DNA from: Pseudomonadota bacterium
Lineage (GTDB): Bacteria > Pseudomonadota > Alphaproteobacteria > Rhizobiales > Devosiaceae
DNA length: 64,000 nt
Assembly: GCA_023393475.1 (NCBI GenBank)
Contig: JAEWLC010000064.1
Coordinates: 17,318-81,317, forward strand
Direction of reading: 5' to 3'
In this document: positions 46,779 through 54,978 of the stretch, piece by piece
How positions within the stretch are numbered: position 1 is the stretch's first letter
Layout: every line of letters begins with the position of its first letter
Translations under genes and position numbers: made by a program
Notes under the pieces: generated by a model
Databases searched by the model: none
The model's input: only the letters and a program-made list of their open reading frames with translations
Told to the model about the DNA's origin: nothing

Positions 46779-48053
46779 CTAGCGCTCCTGCTCCTTGCGG
46801 GCGAGGCGACCGGGGACCTTGGGCAGCGTCACCGGGCCGAGCGGATGATCGGCATGTGGATAGGGGTGATGGTGGTGTCCGCCCGGCTCGTCGCCGTGGT
46901 GGTGGCCATGATCCTCGGGGTAGCCGTGGTCAAAACTGCCGCCGATGCGGATGGCAGGGACTTCCGGATTTGCCAGCAGTGCGTGCCGCACCGGCACATG
47001 CGTGTGCGGATGAGCGTGGCCATGGTGATGGTGGCCATGGGCATGATCGTGCCCGTGATCATGCGTATGGAGCGGCGTCCAGGGCAGGCCATGGGCCTTG
47101 CAGAAGGCCTCGTCGCGGCAGGAGCTGTCGCAATCGCCCTTGCAGGGGCAGTTCTCGAGCCCACCGCCGATGCCCTCGACATGGTGGTGGTGGCTCTCCT
47201 GCGCCAGCCCGACTTCGGCCTCGAAGCCCAGCACCTGCTCGCGGTACTTGCACATGGCGCAGTTCATCAGGTTCTGCCCGACCAGCATCTCCTGGATGCG
47301 GTCGAGGAAGGTGTCGATGACCAGCGGGTGATCGTTGAGATAGGGGGCGTTGATGATCTCGATGCCCGGGTACTTCGCCGCGGCCTCGTCCGCCGCGTCA
47401 TAGATGCGCTTCACTAAAACGCCGGTGAAAAGGAAGTAGGGGAAGACGATAATGCGGCGATAGCCGAGGCGCGCCGCATGGTCGATCGCGGGCGTGACCA
47501 GCGGGAAGGTGACGCCGGAATAGGCGACCTCGCCCCAGCCAAAGCCCATGCCCTCCCAGAGGAGGCGCATCACCTTGGCCACATTGGAGTTCGCATCGGG
47601 ATCGGAAGCACCACGCCCGACCACGAGCAGCAACGTCTCGTGGCGCGGCACTTCCGTGGGCGCAGCGGCGATCGCCTCCTGGATGCGGTCGCCGGCGGCG
47701 CGCAGCATCTTCAGGTCGACGCCGAGTTCGCGGCCATAGGTGATGTCGACACCGGCTTTCGCGGCGTAGGTATTGAGCACAGAGGGGATGTCGTTCTTGG
47801 CATGCCCGGCGGCGAACAGCATGCCGGGCACGGCGAGGATGCGCTCGACGCCGGTCTCGCGCAGGCGGTCGAGCCCCTGGTGGATCACCGGATTGGCAAA
47901 TTCGAGATAGCCGTATTCCACCGGCACGCCCGGCAGGCGCTCGCGCAGCCGGTCGGCCAGAATCGCGAACTCGCCCACGGCCAGCTGGTTGCGGCTGCCG
48001 TGGCCGCACAGCATGACGCCGGTCTTGGCCGGCAGGATCAGGGTTTTGTCCAT
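46779..48053 (-). CDS. cbiX: Sirohydrochlorin cobaltochelatase, long form (CbiX-L) with Cys-rich and His-rich tail
   Basis: The enzyme inserts cobalt into sirohydrochlorin in the cobalt-early route. The 424-residue protein has two CbiX/CbiK-like halves, with CGHGSRNQ at 16-23 (His18) and PGMLFAAGHAKNDIP (His84) in the first. The tail holds MNCAMC (263-268, the MxCxxC motif known from Fe-S-containing CbiX-L), five further Cys at 302-318, and His clusters at 288-291, 329-351 and 375-403. The ATG at 48053 is chosen by family start. It is the first gene of cbiX-unknown-cobH-cobL-cobI-cobJ-cobM and is divergent from a cation transporter. Confidence 0.92.
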   Translation of the reverse strand: MDKTLILPAKTGVMLCGHGSRNQLAVGEFAILADRLRERLPGVPVEYGYLEFANPVIHQGLDRLRETGVERILAVPGMLFAAGHAKNDIPSVLNTYAAKAGVDITYGRELGVDLKMLRAAGDRIQEAIAAAPTEVPRHETLLLVVGRGASDPDANSNVAKVMRLLWEGMGFGWGEVAYSGVTFPLVTPAIDHAARLGYRRIIVFPYFLFTGVLVKRIYDAADEAAAKYPGIEIINAPYLNDHPLVIDTFLDRIQEMLVGQNLMNCAMCKYREQVLGFEAEVGLAQESHHHHVEGIGGGLENCPCKGDCDSSCRDEAFCKAHGLPWTPLHTHDHGHDHAHGHHHHGHAHPHTHVPVRHALLANPEVPAIRIGGSFDHGYPEDHGHHHGDEPGGHHHHPYPHADHPLGPVTLPKVPGRLARKEQER

Positions 48054-48064
48054 TCTCGCCTCTG

Positions 48065-48074
48065 TTGTGCACAA
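48065..48074. promoter_or_regulatory. Perfect palindrome upstream of cbiX
   Basis: TTGTGCACAA is a perfect 10-bp palindrome 11 bases upstream of the cbiX ATG, with partly matching CCTC/GAGG flanks. It could be an operator for the cob operon. GAATTGG is also repeated directly nearby (48111-48117 and 48124-48130). The 251-base spacer (48054-48304) has no B12 box and no convincing gene. Confidence 0.35.
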
Positions 48075-48304
48075 GAGGCAGAGTTCGCTTTCGACCAACC
48101 AGCAGCCCCGGAATTGGTCCCCGAATTGGGTCGACCGCACCGGGCGTGAGTTTCAGTCCATCAAGGAACGCTGCGCTATCAATGGGTTGTATGGGGCGGG
48201 CCAGAACGGGTCAAACGATTCCCGGTCCAGATGCGAACGCTTCTCAAAATCACCTGCAAATACAGCAGCTTGTGCCGATCGGGTGGTGGGAGTAAGGAGC
48301 CGGG

Positions 48305-49207
48305 ATGAAAGCGTCCTCAGCCAGCCTGACCGTCCGCGTCGCCGTCGGAAGCCTGTTCGTCGGGCTGCTGGTGCTCGGGCTCAAGAGCTATTCCGCCTAT
48401 GTGACCGGCTCGATCGCGTTGTTCTCGGATGCGCTCGAGAGCATCGTTAACGTCGTGACCTCGGTGGTGGCGCTGATCGCCGTCCGGCTGGCGCAGCGGC
48501 CGGCCGATGCCCACCTGCCCTACGGCTACCACAAGGTGGAGTACTTCTCCGCGGTGGTGATCGGCATCTTCATCGGCATCACCGCCATCCTGATCCTCCA
48601 GAAGGCGTGGTACGGGTTCATCAACCCGCAGCCCTTCGTCGCCGATCCGATCGGCCTCACGGTTTCGATCCTTGCCAGCGTGGTCAATGCCGTCTGGGCC
48701 TGGGTGCTGATCCGCATCGGCCGGCGCGAGCAGTCGTTGTCGCTCGAGGCCGACGGCAAGCATCTCGCCACCGATGTGGTCTCGACGACCGGCGTCCTCG
48801 CCGGCGTGCTCCTCGCTGTCGTCACCGGATTCCACCAGCTCGATGCGATTCTCGCCGCCTTCGTCGCCCTCGCCATCCTGTGGTCCGGCTGGCAGTTGAT
48901 CCGCCAGAGCGTCGTGGGGCTGATGGATGCTGCGGTGGAGCCGGATACGCTCAACACCATCCGCGAGATCATCTCAGGCAATGCGGATGGCGCGATCGAA
49001 GCGCACGATATCCGCACGAGGCAAGCGGGCAAGGCGACGTTCATCGACTTCCACCTCGTGGTGCCCGGCACAATGAGCGTCGTCGATGCGCACGCGATCT
49101 GCGACTCGATCGAAGCCAAGCTGCGAGAAGCGGTGACGCATGCGCAGATCACCATCCACGTCGAACCAGAGCACAAGGCCAAGCACTCCGGCATCGTGGT
49201 TGTGTAA
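48305..49207 (+). CDS. Cation diffusion facilitator family metal exporter
   Basis: The 300-residue inner-membrane protein has six transmembrane segments in about 10-205 and a cytoplasmic C-terminal domain. CDF metal-site motifs are clear: LFSDALES (Asp in TM2) and LEADGKHLATDVVSTTGV (HxxxD in TM5). It should export a divalent metal by proton exchange; the position opposite cbiX suggests cobalt, but zinc or iron are equally possible from sequence. AAGGAG precedes the ATG. It is followed without a gap by a small exported protein. Confidence 0.92.
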   Translation: MKASSASLTVRVAVGSLFVGLLVLGLKSYSAYVTGSIALFSDALESIVNVVTSVVALIAVRLAQRPADAHLPYGYHKVEYFSAVVIGIFIGITAILILQKAWYGFINPQPFVADPIGLTVSILASVVNAVWAWVLIRIGRREQSLSLEADGKHLATDVVSTTGVLAGVLLAVVTGFHQLDAILAAFVALAILWSGWQLIRQSVVGLMDAAVEPDTLNTIREIISGNADGAIEAHDIRTRQAGKATFIDFHLVVPGTMSVVDAHAICDSIEAKLREAVTHAQITIHVEPEHKAKHSGIVVV

Positions 49208-49675
49208 ATGCGCCCGCTGATCGCCGGCCTGCTTGCGCTGACCATCGTCGCCCTGCCCGCTATCGCGGGGGATGTATGGGGCTACACCAACGCCCGCTTC
49301 GGCTATTCAATCGACGTGCCCCCCAGCTTCGCCGTGGCTCGCGATTCCGACAACGGCGATGGCCGCTCATATCGCGACGGGGCAACCAGACTGCTCGTGT
49401 GGGGCGGCCATATCGTCGAGCCCGATTTCGAAGCCGAGGCTCGCGCGGCGCGAAGCTCTGCAGCCGGCGAAGGCTGGGGCATCACCTACGAGGCGATCAC
49501 GCCGGGCTGGGCCAGTTTCTCGGGGGCGCAGGGGCAGCGCATCCTCTACCAGCGGATGATCGCCACCTGCGACGCGCAGTACGCGGCGTTCAGGCTGGAG
49601 TACTCAGCCGTCGACCTGGCGAAACTCGATCCGGTGGTGAATGGTCTGATGCGCAGCCTCAAGGGCGACTGCTGA
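49208..49675 (+). CDS. Small exported protein of unknown function
   Basis: The 155-residue protein has a signal peptide (cleaved near AIAG, residue 21) and a mature part that starts WGYTNARFGYSIDVPPSF. This NxRFGYSIDVP-type opening is common in periplasmic proteins of unknown role in rhizobia. Two Cys residues (near 123 and at the last position) could pair. Its ATG directly follows the transporter's TAA, so the two are one transcript. It converges on cobO with no spacer. Confidence 0.75.
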   Translation: MRPLIAGLLALTIVALPAIAGDVWGYTNARFGYSIDVPPSFAVARDSDNGDGRSYRDGATRLLVWGGHIVEPDFEAEARAARSSAAGEGWGITYEAITPGWASFSGAQGQRILYQRMIATCDAQYAAFRLEYSAVDLAKLDPVVNGLMRSLKGDC

Positions 49676-50317
49676 TCAGAACTCGATACCGGCCTGCGCC
49701 ATCACGCCAGAGCGGAAGGGGTGCTTTATCTCGGTCATCTCGGTGACGAGGTCGGCGATCTCGATCAGCTCATCCTTGGCGTTGCGCCCGGTGACGATGA
49801 CGTGCGTATCGCGCGGCTTGTTCCGCAGCACCTCGAGCACTTCCTCGAGCGGCAGGTAGTCGTAGCGCAGCACGATGTTCAGCTCGTCGAGGAGGATCAG
49901 CTTGTAGCTCGGATCGGCGATCAGAGCCTTGGCCATCTCCCAGGCGCCGCGCGCAGCAGCAAGGTCGCGCTGGCGATCGGCGACATCCCAGGTAAAGCCC
50001 TCGCCCATCGCCTTGATGGTCACCTGCTCGGGGAATTTTTCCAGCACGTCGCGCTCGCCGGTGCCCCAGGCGCCCTTTACGAACTGCACCACGCCGACCT
50101 TGAAACCGTGCCCGATGGCGCGGAACACCATGCCGAAGGCGGCCGTCGACTTGCCCTTGCCCTTGCCGGTGTGGACGATGAGCAGCCCTTTCTCCTCGGT
50201 CTTGGTGGCGAGGATCTTGTTCCGCGCCTCCTTCTTCTTCCGCATCTTCTCGGCGTGATACGCATCGCGCTCCGCCTCGGTCATGAGGTCGGTCTTTTTC
50301 GGGGCCTTGTCGGTCAT
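49676..50317 (-). CDS. cobO: Cob(I)yrinic acid a,c-diamide adenosyltransferase
   Basis: This corrinoid adenosyltransferase (CobO/BtuR/CobA type) adds the adenosyl ligand. The 213-residue protein has a basic N-terminus and the P-loop VHTGKGKGKSTAAFG at 48-62, then LLDELNIVLRYDYL and VIVTGRNAKDELIEIADLVTEM in two parts. It overlaps the cobN stop by 4 bases, so cobalt insertion and adenosylation are coupled. Confidence 0.97.
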   Translation of the reverse strand: MTDKAPKKTDLMTEAERDAYHAEKMRKKKEARNKILATKTEEKGLLIVHTGKGKGKSTAAFGMVFRAIGHGFKVGVVQFVKGAWGTGERDVLEKFPEQVTIKAMGEGFTWDVADRQRDLAAARGAWEMAKALIADPSYKLILLDELNIVLRYDYLPLEEVLEVLRNKPRDTHVIVTGRNAKDELIEIADLVTEMTEIKHPFRSGVMAQAGIEF

Positions 50318-53300
50318 TTCATGTCCTCGAGATAGGCGAAGGCGGAGTTGGAGCGCGGCGTCCAGAAGCCGCGGCGGCGGGCGTCGTTGAACTTCTCGAT
50401 CAGCTCGTCATAGCCGAAGCGGTTGTTCTGCTGAATGAAATCCCGCGTCGCGTCGTCTTCGACGAAGGCTTCGAAGGCGAGGTCGAAATGGTGCGTCTTC
50501 ACCGCTCCCGTCGTCGCGGCGAAGGCGAACATATAGTCCACCGTGGCGATGATCTCGAAGGCGCCCTTGTAGCCATGGCGCTTCACGCCGTCGATCCACT
50601 TGGGGTTGACGACGCGGGAGCGGACGACGCGGGAGATTTCTTCCTCGAGCGTGCGCGCGACCGGCCGCTCGGGTCGCGAGTGATCGTTGTGATAGGCGGC
50701 GGGCTTGTGGCCGGTCAGCGCCTCGGCCGCGACGGCGAGGCCGCCTTCAAACTGATAGTAGTCGTCGCTGTCGAGCAGGTCGTGCTCACGATTGTCCTGA
50801 TTGTGGACAATGGCATCAATATTGGTGAGCCTGGCAACGAACCGGTCGCGCTCGGGCGTGCCGGCGGCGTTGGCGCCATAGGCATACTGGCCCCAGTTGA
50901 GGAAAGCCTCGGCCAGATTCGCCTTGGTTTCCCATGAGCCAGAATCCATCAGACCCTGCAGCCCCGCGCCATAGGCGCCGGGTTTCGAGCCGAAGATGCG
51001 ATGGCCGGCCCTGAGGGCAGCTTCTCGGTCGCTGGCACCGGCCTTCATCAGTTCCAGCGCGTCGGTGCGCATGCGGGCGGCGATGGGGTTGTCCTCCTCG
51101 GGCTCGTCGAGCGCGCCGATGGCCCGCACCGCCTTGTCGAACAGCGCGATCTGCTGCGGGAAGGCATCGCGGAAAAAGCCAGAGATGCGCAGCGTCACGT
51201 CGACACGCGGCCGCCCCAGCTTCGCAAGCGGGATGATCTCGTAGCCGGAGACGCGCAGCGAGCCCGGATCCCAAGTCGGCCGCGCACCGATGAAGGCCAG
51301 CGCCTGCGCGATGTCGTCGCCGCCCGTCCGCATGTTGGCGGTGCCCCAGACGGAGAGGGCCAGCGAGCGGAGTGGCGTGCCGCAATCCTGGAAATGCCGC
51401 AGCAGCAGGTTTTCGGCCGACTTTCGGCCAAGCTCCCAGGCGGTCGGCGTCGGCACGGCGCGGTTGTCGACCGAGTAGAAGTTGCGCCCGGTGGGGAGCA
51501 CGTCGAGGCGACCACGCGACGGCGCGCCGGACGGGCCGGGGGCGATGAAGCGGCCATCGAGCCCGGCGAGGAGCGCGGCGATCTCCGATGGGCCGGAGGC
51601 ACGGAGCCGCGGGCGGATAGTGGTGTCGATCGTGTCGAGCACGGCGGCCGTGGCACCCCATCCGGCCTCGGGAGGAGCGCGGCCATCGACGAGTTCCGCC
51701 GCCAGTTCCTCGAGGTACTCGACGACGTCACCGACATTACGGGACGCACCTATCGCCGGCCCCGTCCACGGCGCGCCGAGGTCCGCCGCCAGCGGGTCAA
51801 AGCCCAGCGCCAGGTCGTCCCCCAGCGCGCGGATCAGTGAGGCCTCGCCTGCCCCTTCGCCCCGCGGCACGCGGGCCAGCGCGACGATCAGGTCGCGCTC
51901 CAGCCGTCCGGTCGGCGACTGGCCGAAGATGTGCAGCCCATCGCGGATCTGGGCTTCCTTGAGATCGCAGAGGAAGGTGTCGATGCGCCTGAGGTTCTCG
52001 GTTTCGTCGCTGACGAGCCCGATGTCGCGATCGAGCCGGCTGTCACGGGTGAAATCGAGGATCCGCTTCCGCAGCCCCACCAGCCTGCGGCGGTCCATGC
52101 CGGACGCAGCGTAGTATTCATCGAGCAGCGCCTCGAGGTCCTTCAGTGGGCCGTAGGTTTCAGCGCGCGTCAGTGGTGGCACGAGATGGTCGATGATCAC
52201 CGCGCCCGTGCGGCGCTTGGCCTGCGTGCCCTCGCCGGGATCGTTGACGATGAAGGGATAAAGCTGCGGCAGCTCGGCCCAGAGCGCCGCGGGATACGAC
52301 GCCCGGTCGAGCGCGGTCGCCTTGCCGGGCAGCCATTCGAGATTGCCGTGCTTGCCGTTGTGGATCACAGCATGGGCACCGAACTCATGCCGCAGCCAGA
52401 GATAGGCGGCGAGATAGCCATGCGGCGGCACGAGATCGGGGTCGTGATAGCTCGCGGTCTCGTCGAGATGGTAGCCGCGCGCCGGCTGCAGCACGACGGT
52501 GACGTTGCCGAGATCGAGGGCGGGCAGGTGGAAGGTCTCGCCGCGGACGAAGGGATCGGCGGAGGGATCGCCCCAGCGCGCCGTAACCTCGGCGCGGACC
52601 TTGTCGGGCAACGTGATGAAGAGTTCGCGATAGCGGGCGAGTGGGAACGGGACGCCGTTGCCGCGCTCGGGGTGCGCGTTGGTCGGGCCGGCTTGCAGGG
52701 CTTCCAAAAGCGCGTTGCCTGTGGCTCCCTCCTTCCTAACCTCCCCCGCGAGGGGGGACGTGCCGATCGAGTATCCTGCCTCCTTCATCGCCCGCAGAAT
52801 CTCCACCGTCGATTGCGGTGCGTCATAGCCCACGCCGTTGGCCAGCCGGCCGTCGCGGATGGGATAGTTGGCGAGGACGATCGCCACCCTGCGCTCCACC
52901 GGCGACGTCGCGCGCAAACTCGCCCAGTTCTTCGCCAGCGTCACGGCGCGGCGGATGCCGTCGTGGTCGGCGGCGTAGGCGGACAGCGGGCACTGGGTGC
53001 GCTCGTGCCAGACAGCGTCCTGCTTGTGGCCGACGAGGATCATGCCCTGGCGGCCGTCGAGCTCCGGCAGCACCACCTGCATGGCAAGGTCCTTGGCGGT
53101 GAGACCCTGCACGTCCTCGGCCCATTGTTGCTCGGGTCGTCCACCCTGGATCAGCTGGATCACCGGCGCGTCGATGCCGGCAAAGGGGTTCTGCTTGTCG
53201 TCGAGCCCATCAATGCCGAGCGCAAAGCCGGTGAGGCTGAGGATGACCTCAGGCGGATACTCGGCGAGAGCGGACTGCACGAAGCGGATGCAGGCGCCCT

Positions 53301-54009
53301 CCTTCAGCGTCGAGACGACGAGAGGGACGGGGTTGAGGTGCTGCGACTCAAGTTCGGCGATGAGGGCTTCGAGCGTGGCGGTGCCGGCACCCTCCAGCGC
53401 AGCGCGGTAGAAGAGAATCGGCACGTTCGGGTGTGGCGAGGCCGGCAACGAGTCGACCGTGCCATGCGCCGGGTGCCAGAGGCCGAAGCGGAGGAAGGGT
53501 TTTGGCGCGGAGCCACCAGGGGAGATGCCCTGAGACAATTCGGAGAGGCACTGAAGCAGCCCATCCGCATTTTCCGGCCCACCCGCCGTGAACAGTGCGT
53601 GCAGCCGCGACCAGTCTTCCGCCGCAACCGTTGAGCGCTGCATGAGGATCGGATCAGGGTTGGCATCACCCGGCAACAGCGCCAGCCGGAACTTCCCCTG
53701 CATGGCCAGCGCCGAGATCTCGTCGACTCCATACTGCCAGTAGGCCGCACCGCCGAGCAGTCGCAGCACCACCAGCCGCGCGTGCTGCACGGTCTGGTCG
53801 AGCCACGTGTCGACGCTTAGGTTGTGGCTCAGCCGCAGCAGGTTGGCGAGGCGGATGTCCGTGGTCCCCGCCCTGTCGGCGGCGGCGGCGAGCATCATCA
53901 GTTCGCTGTCGGCGGCGGAGGCAAAGACGATGGGCGCGGGGCTCTGGGCGAGGTCGATGGCCTCGCCTTCCTGCTGCAATGCGCCGGCCTGTGCTGCGAG
54001 CAGGTGCAT
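50314..54009 (-). CDS. cobN: Cobaltochelatase large subunit
   Basis: The 1231-residue Mg-chelatase-H-like subunit works with CobS and CobT (not in this window) to insert cobalt into hydrogenobyrinate a,c-diamide with ATP. It begins MHLLAAQAGALQQEG, and contains FGAHAVIHNGKHGNLEWLPGKA, GVGYDAPQST and a C-terminal NPKWIDGVKRHGYKGAFEI. Residues 416-431 (GTSPLAGEVRKEGATG) look like a translated palindromic repeat. It overlaps cobO by 4 bases and shares one base with the stop of the LytTR gene upstream. Confidence 0.97.
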   Translation of the reverse strand: MHLLAAQAGALQQEGEAIDLAQSPAPIVFASAADSELMMLAAAADRAGTTDIRLANLLRLSHNLSVDTWLDQTVQHARLVVLRLLGGAAYWQYGVDEISALAMQGKFRLALLPGDANPDPILMQRSTVAAEDWSRLHALFTAGGPENADGLLQCLSELSQGISPGGSAPKPFLRFGLWHPAHGTVDSLPASPHPNVPILFYRAALEGAGTATLEALIAELESQHLNPVPLVVSTLKEGACIRFVQSALAEYPPEVILSLTGFALGIDGLDDKQNPFAGIDAPVIQLIQGGRPEQQWAEDVQGLTAKDLAMQVVLPELDGRQGMILVGHKQDAVWHERTQCPLSAYAADHDGIRRAVTLAKNWASLRATSPVERRVAIVLANYPIRDGRLANGVGYDAPQSTVEILRAMKEAGYSIGTSPLAGEVRKEGATGNALLEALQAGPTNAHPERGNGVPFPLARYRELFITLPDKVRAEVTARWGDPSADPFVRGETFHLPALDLGNVTVVLQPARGYHLDETASYHDPDLVPPHGYLAAYLWLRHEFGAHAVIHNGKHGNLEWLPGKATALDRASYPAALWAELPQLYPFIVNDPGEGTQAKRRTGAVIIDHLVPPLTRAETYGPLKDLEALLDEYYAASGMDRRRLVGLRKRILDFTRDSRLDRDIGLVSDETENLRRIDTFLCDLKEAQIRDGLHIFGQSPTGRLERDLIVALARVPRGEGAGEASLIRALGDDLALGFDPLAADLGAPWTGPAIGASRNVGDVVEYLEELAAELVDGRAPPEAGWGATAAVLDTIDTTIRPRLRASGPSEIAALLAGLDGRFIAPGPSGAPSRGRLDVLPTGRNFYSVDNRAVPTPTAWELGRKSAENLLLRHFQDCGTPLRSLALSVWGTANMRTGGDDIAQALAFIGARPTWDPGSLRVSGYEIIPLAKLGRPRVDVTLRISGFFRDAFPQQIALFDKAVRAIGALDEPEEDNPIAARMRTDALELMKAGASDREAALRAGHRIFGSKPGAYGAGLQGLMDSGSWETKANLAEAFLNWGQYAYGANAAGTPERDRFVARLTNIDAIVHNQDNREHDLLDSDDYYQFEGGLAVAAEALTGHKPAAYHNDHSRPERPVARTLEEEISRVVRSRVVNPKWIDGVKRHGYKGAFEIIATVDYMFAFAATTGAVKTHHFDLAFEAFVEDDATRDFIQQNNRFGYDELIEKFNDARRRGFWTPRSNSAFAYLEDMK
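52718..52762. repeat. Palindromic element inside cobN, kept in frame
   Basis: CTCCCCCGCGAGGGGGGA (52741-52758) is a GC-rich palindrome next to a CTCCCTCCTTCCTAAC stretch, the wording of a common intergenic repeat of Hyphomicrobiales. On the cobN strand it reads SPLAGEVRKEG, the peptide typically seen when this repeat is translated. It has no stop and leaves the cobN frame intact. Boundaries are approximate. Confidence 0.55.
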
Positions 54010-54836
54010 CAGGCGAGCGCCGCGCGGAAGCGGCGCGAGCCGCGAAGTTCGGTGCCGTCGGCCATGCGGATGCGGAAGTCGCCATCCCCCGCCGGTTCAA
54101 CCTGCTGCACCTTGAGCCGGTTGACGAGATAGGAGCGATGGACGCGCGCCACGTCCACCCCCGCGTCAGCGAGCTGCTGCTCCAGCGCAGCCAGCGTCAG
54201 GCGCGCGAGGTGCGTCGCGCCGTTGGCGCGGATCTCGACATAGTTGCCGGCCGCCTCGGCCCAATCGAGCGATTTCGCATCGAGTAAAATGGTGCGTCCA
54301 CCCGACTTCAGCGTCAGCCGTCCGGTCTCGCGCGCCTCGGCACGGGCCGCTTCGGCTTCGCGCCGGTGCTCCTCGAGCGAGCGGACGAGCGTCAGGGTCA
54401 GCACCAGCACCGCATAAGGCAGCAGGTCCTTGCGGTATTCGTAGATCAGGTCCCCCGGCAGGTCGTTGAAGAAAACATAGGGCCGCCCGATGACGAGGGG
54501 GAAAGTGAGCGTGCGCAGGAGCCACATGCCGACCACATGCCCGGCCGAGAACAGCACGGTGCCGAGGATGTGCCAGAGGATGACACTGCGCCAGGTTTCG
54601 GGCGTGAACGGGAAGCGGCGCTCGTAGAAGCCGACCGGCGGCACGAGGGCGAAGAGCGCCAGCACACTGGTGAATTCCAGCAACCAGGGCTCGCGCGGAT
54701 CATAGGTCGCGCCGGCGCGTTCGGCCTCGGTGATGATGGTCAGCGCGTTGATGATCGCGACGGCAGCGAGGAACACCGCGGCGATCAGCACGACCCGGGC
54801 AAGGACCCGGCGTTCGAGGGCGAGGTCGGGGTTCAT
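54009..54836 (-). CDS. Membrane-anchored LytTR-family DNA-binding regulator
   Basis: The 275-residue protein has four predicted transmembrane segments (about 11-31, 52-70, 86-110 and 132-152), a short coiled linker and a C-terminal LytTR DNA-binding domain (about 172-275). VRRSYL-like VHRSYLVNRLKVQQVEP and LRGSRRFRAAL are the domain's hallmarks. It would sense a membrane signal and bind DNA without a phosphorelay. Its stop and the cobN ATG share one base (TGATG). It is divergent from an acyltransferase gene, a pairing I have seen for membrane LytTR proteins; the acyltransferase may be its target. Confidence 0.88.
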   Translation of the reverse strand: MNPDLALERRVLARVVLIAAVFLAAVAIINALTIITEAERAGATYDPREPWLLEFTSVLALFALVPPVGFYERRFPFTPETWRSVILWHILGTVLFSAGHVVGMWLLRTLTFPLVIGRPYVFFNDLPGDLIYEYRKDLLPYAVLVLTLTLVRSLEEHRREAEAARAEARETGRLTLKSGGRTILLDAKSLDWAEAAGNYVEIRANGATHLARLTLAALEQQLADAGVDVARVHRSYLVNRLKVQQVEPAGDGDFRIRMADGTELRGSRRFRAALA

Positions 54837-54906
54837 TCGTCCCTCGCCTGCCGCCGCTCGTCACCGACGCCCGCCGCTCGTCCCGGCGGCGTGACGGCGA
54901 TCCCAG

Positions 54907-54965
54907 CGAAATTGGCGCGTGAAGGCGCGGCCGCTAGTCCGGCTCCAGGCATTCCGCCAATTTCG
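54907..54965. promoter_or_regulatory. Perfect 11-bp inverted repeat upstream of the acyltransferase
   Basis: CGAAATTGGCG (54907-54917) and CGCCAATTTCG (54955-54965) are exact inverse copies 37 bases apart. They lie in the divergent LytTR/acyltransferase spacer and end 13 bases before the acyltransferase ATG. The pair could be two half-sites for a regulator or a stem in the 5' leader next to the ribosome-binding site. Confidence 0.45.
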
Positions 54966-54978
54966 ACGAGGCACTTCA

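Noticed and set aside
48065..48295. 76-codon plus-strand frame in the cbiX / CDF spacer
   Set aside because: Composition is Pro/Arg/Ser-rich without domain or signal, and it covers the expected promoter region of both flanking genes.
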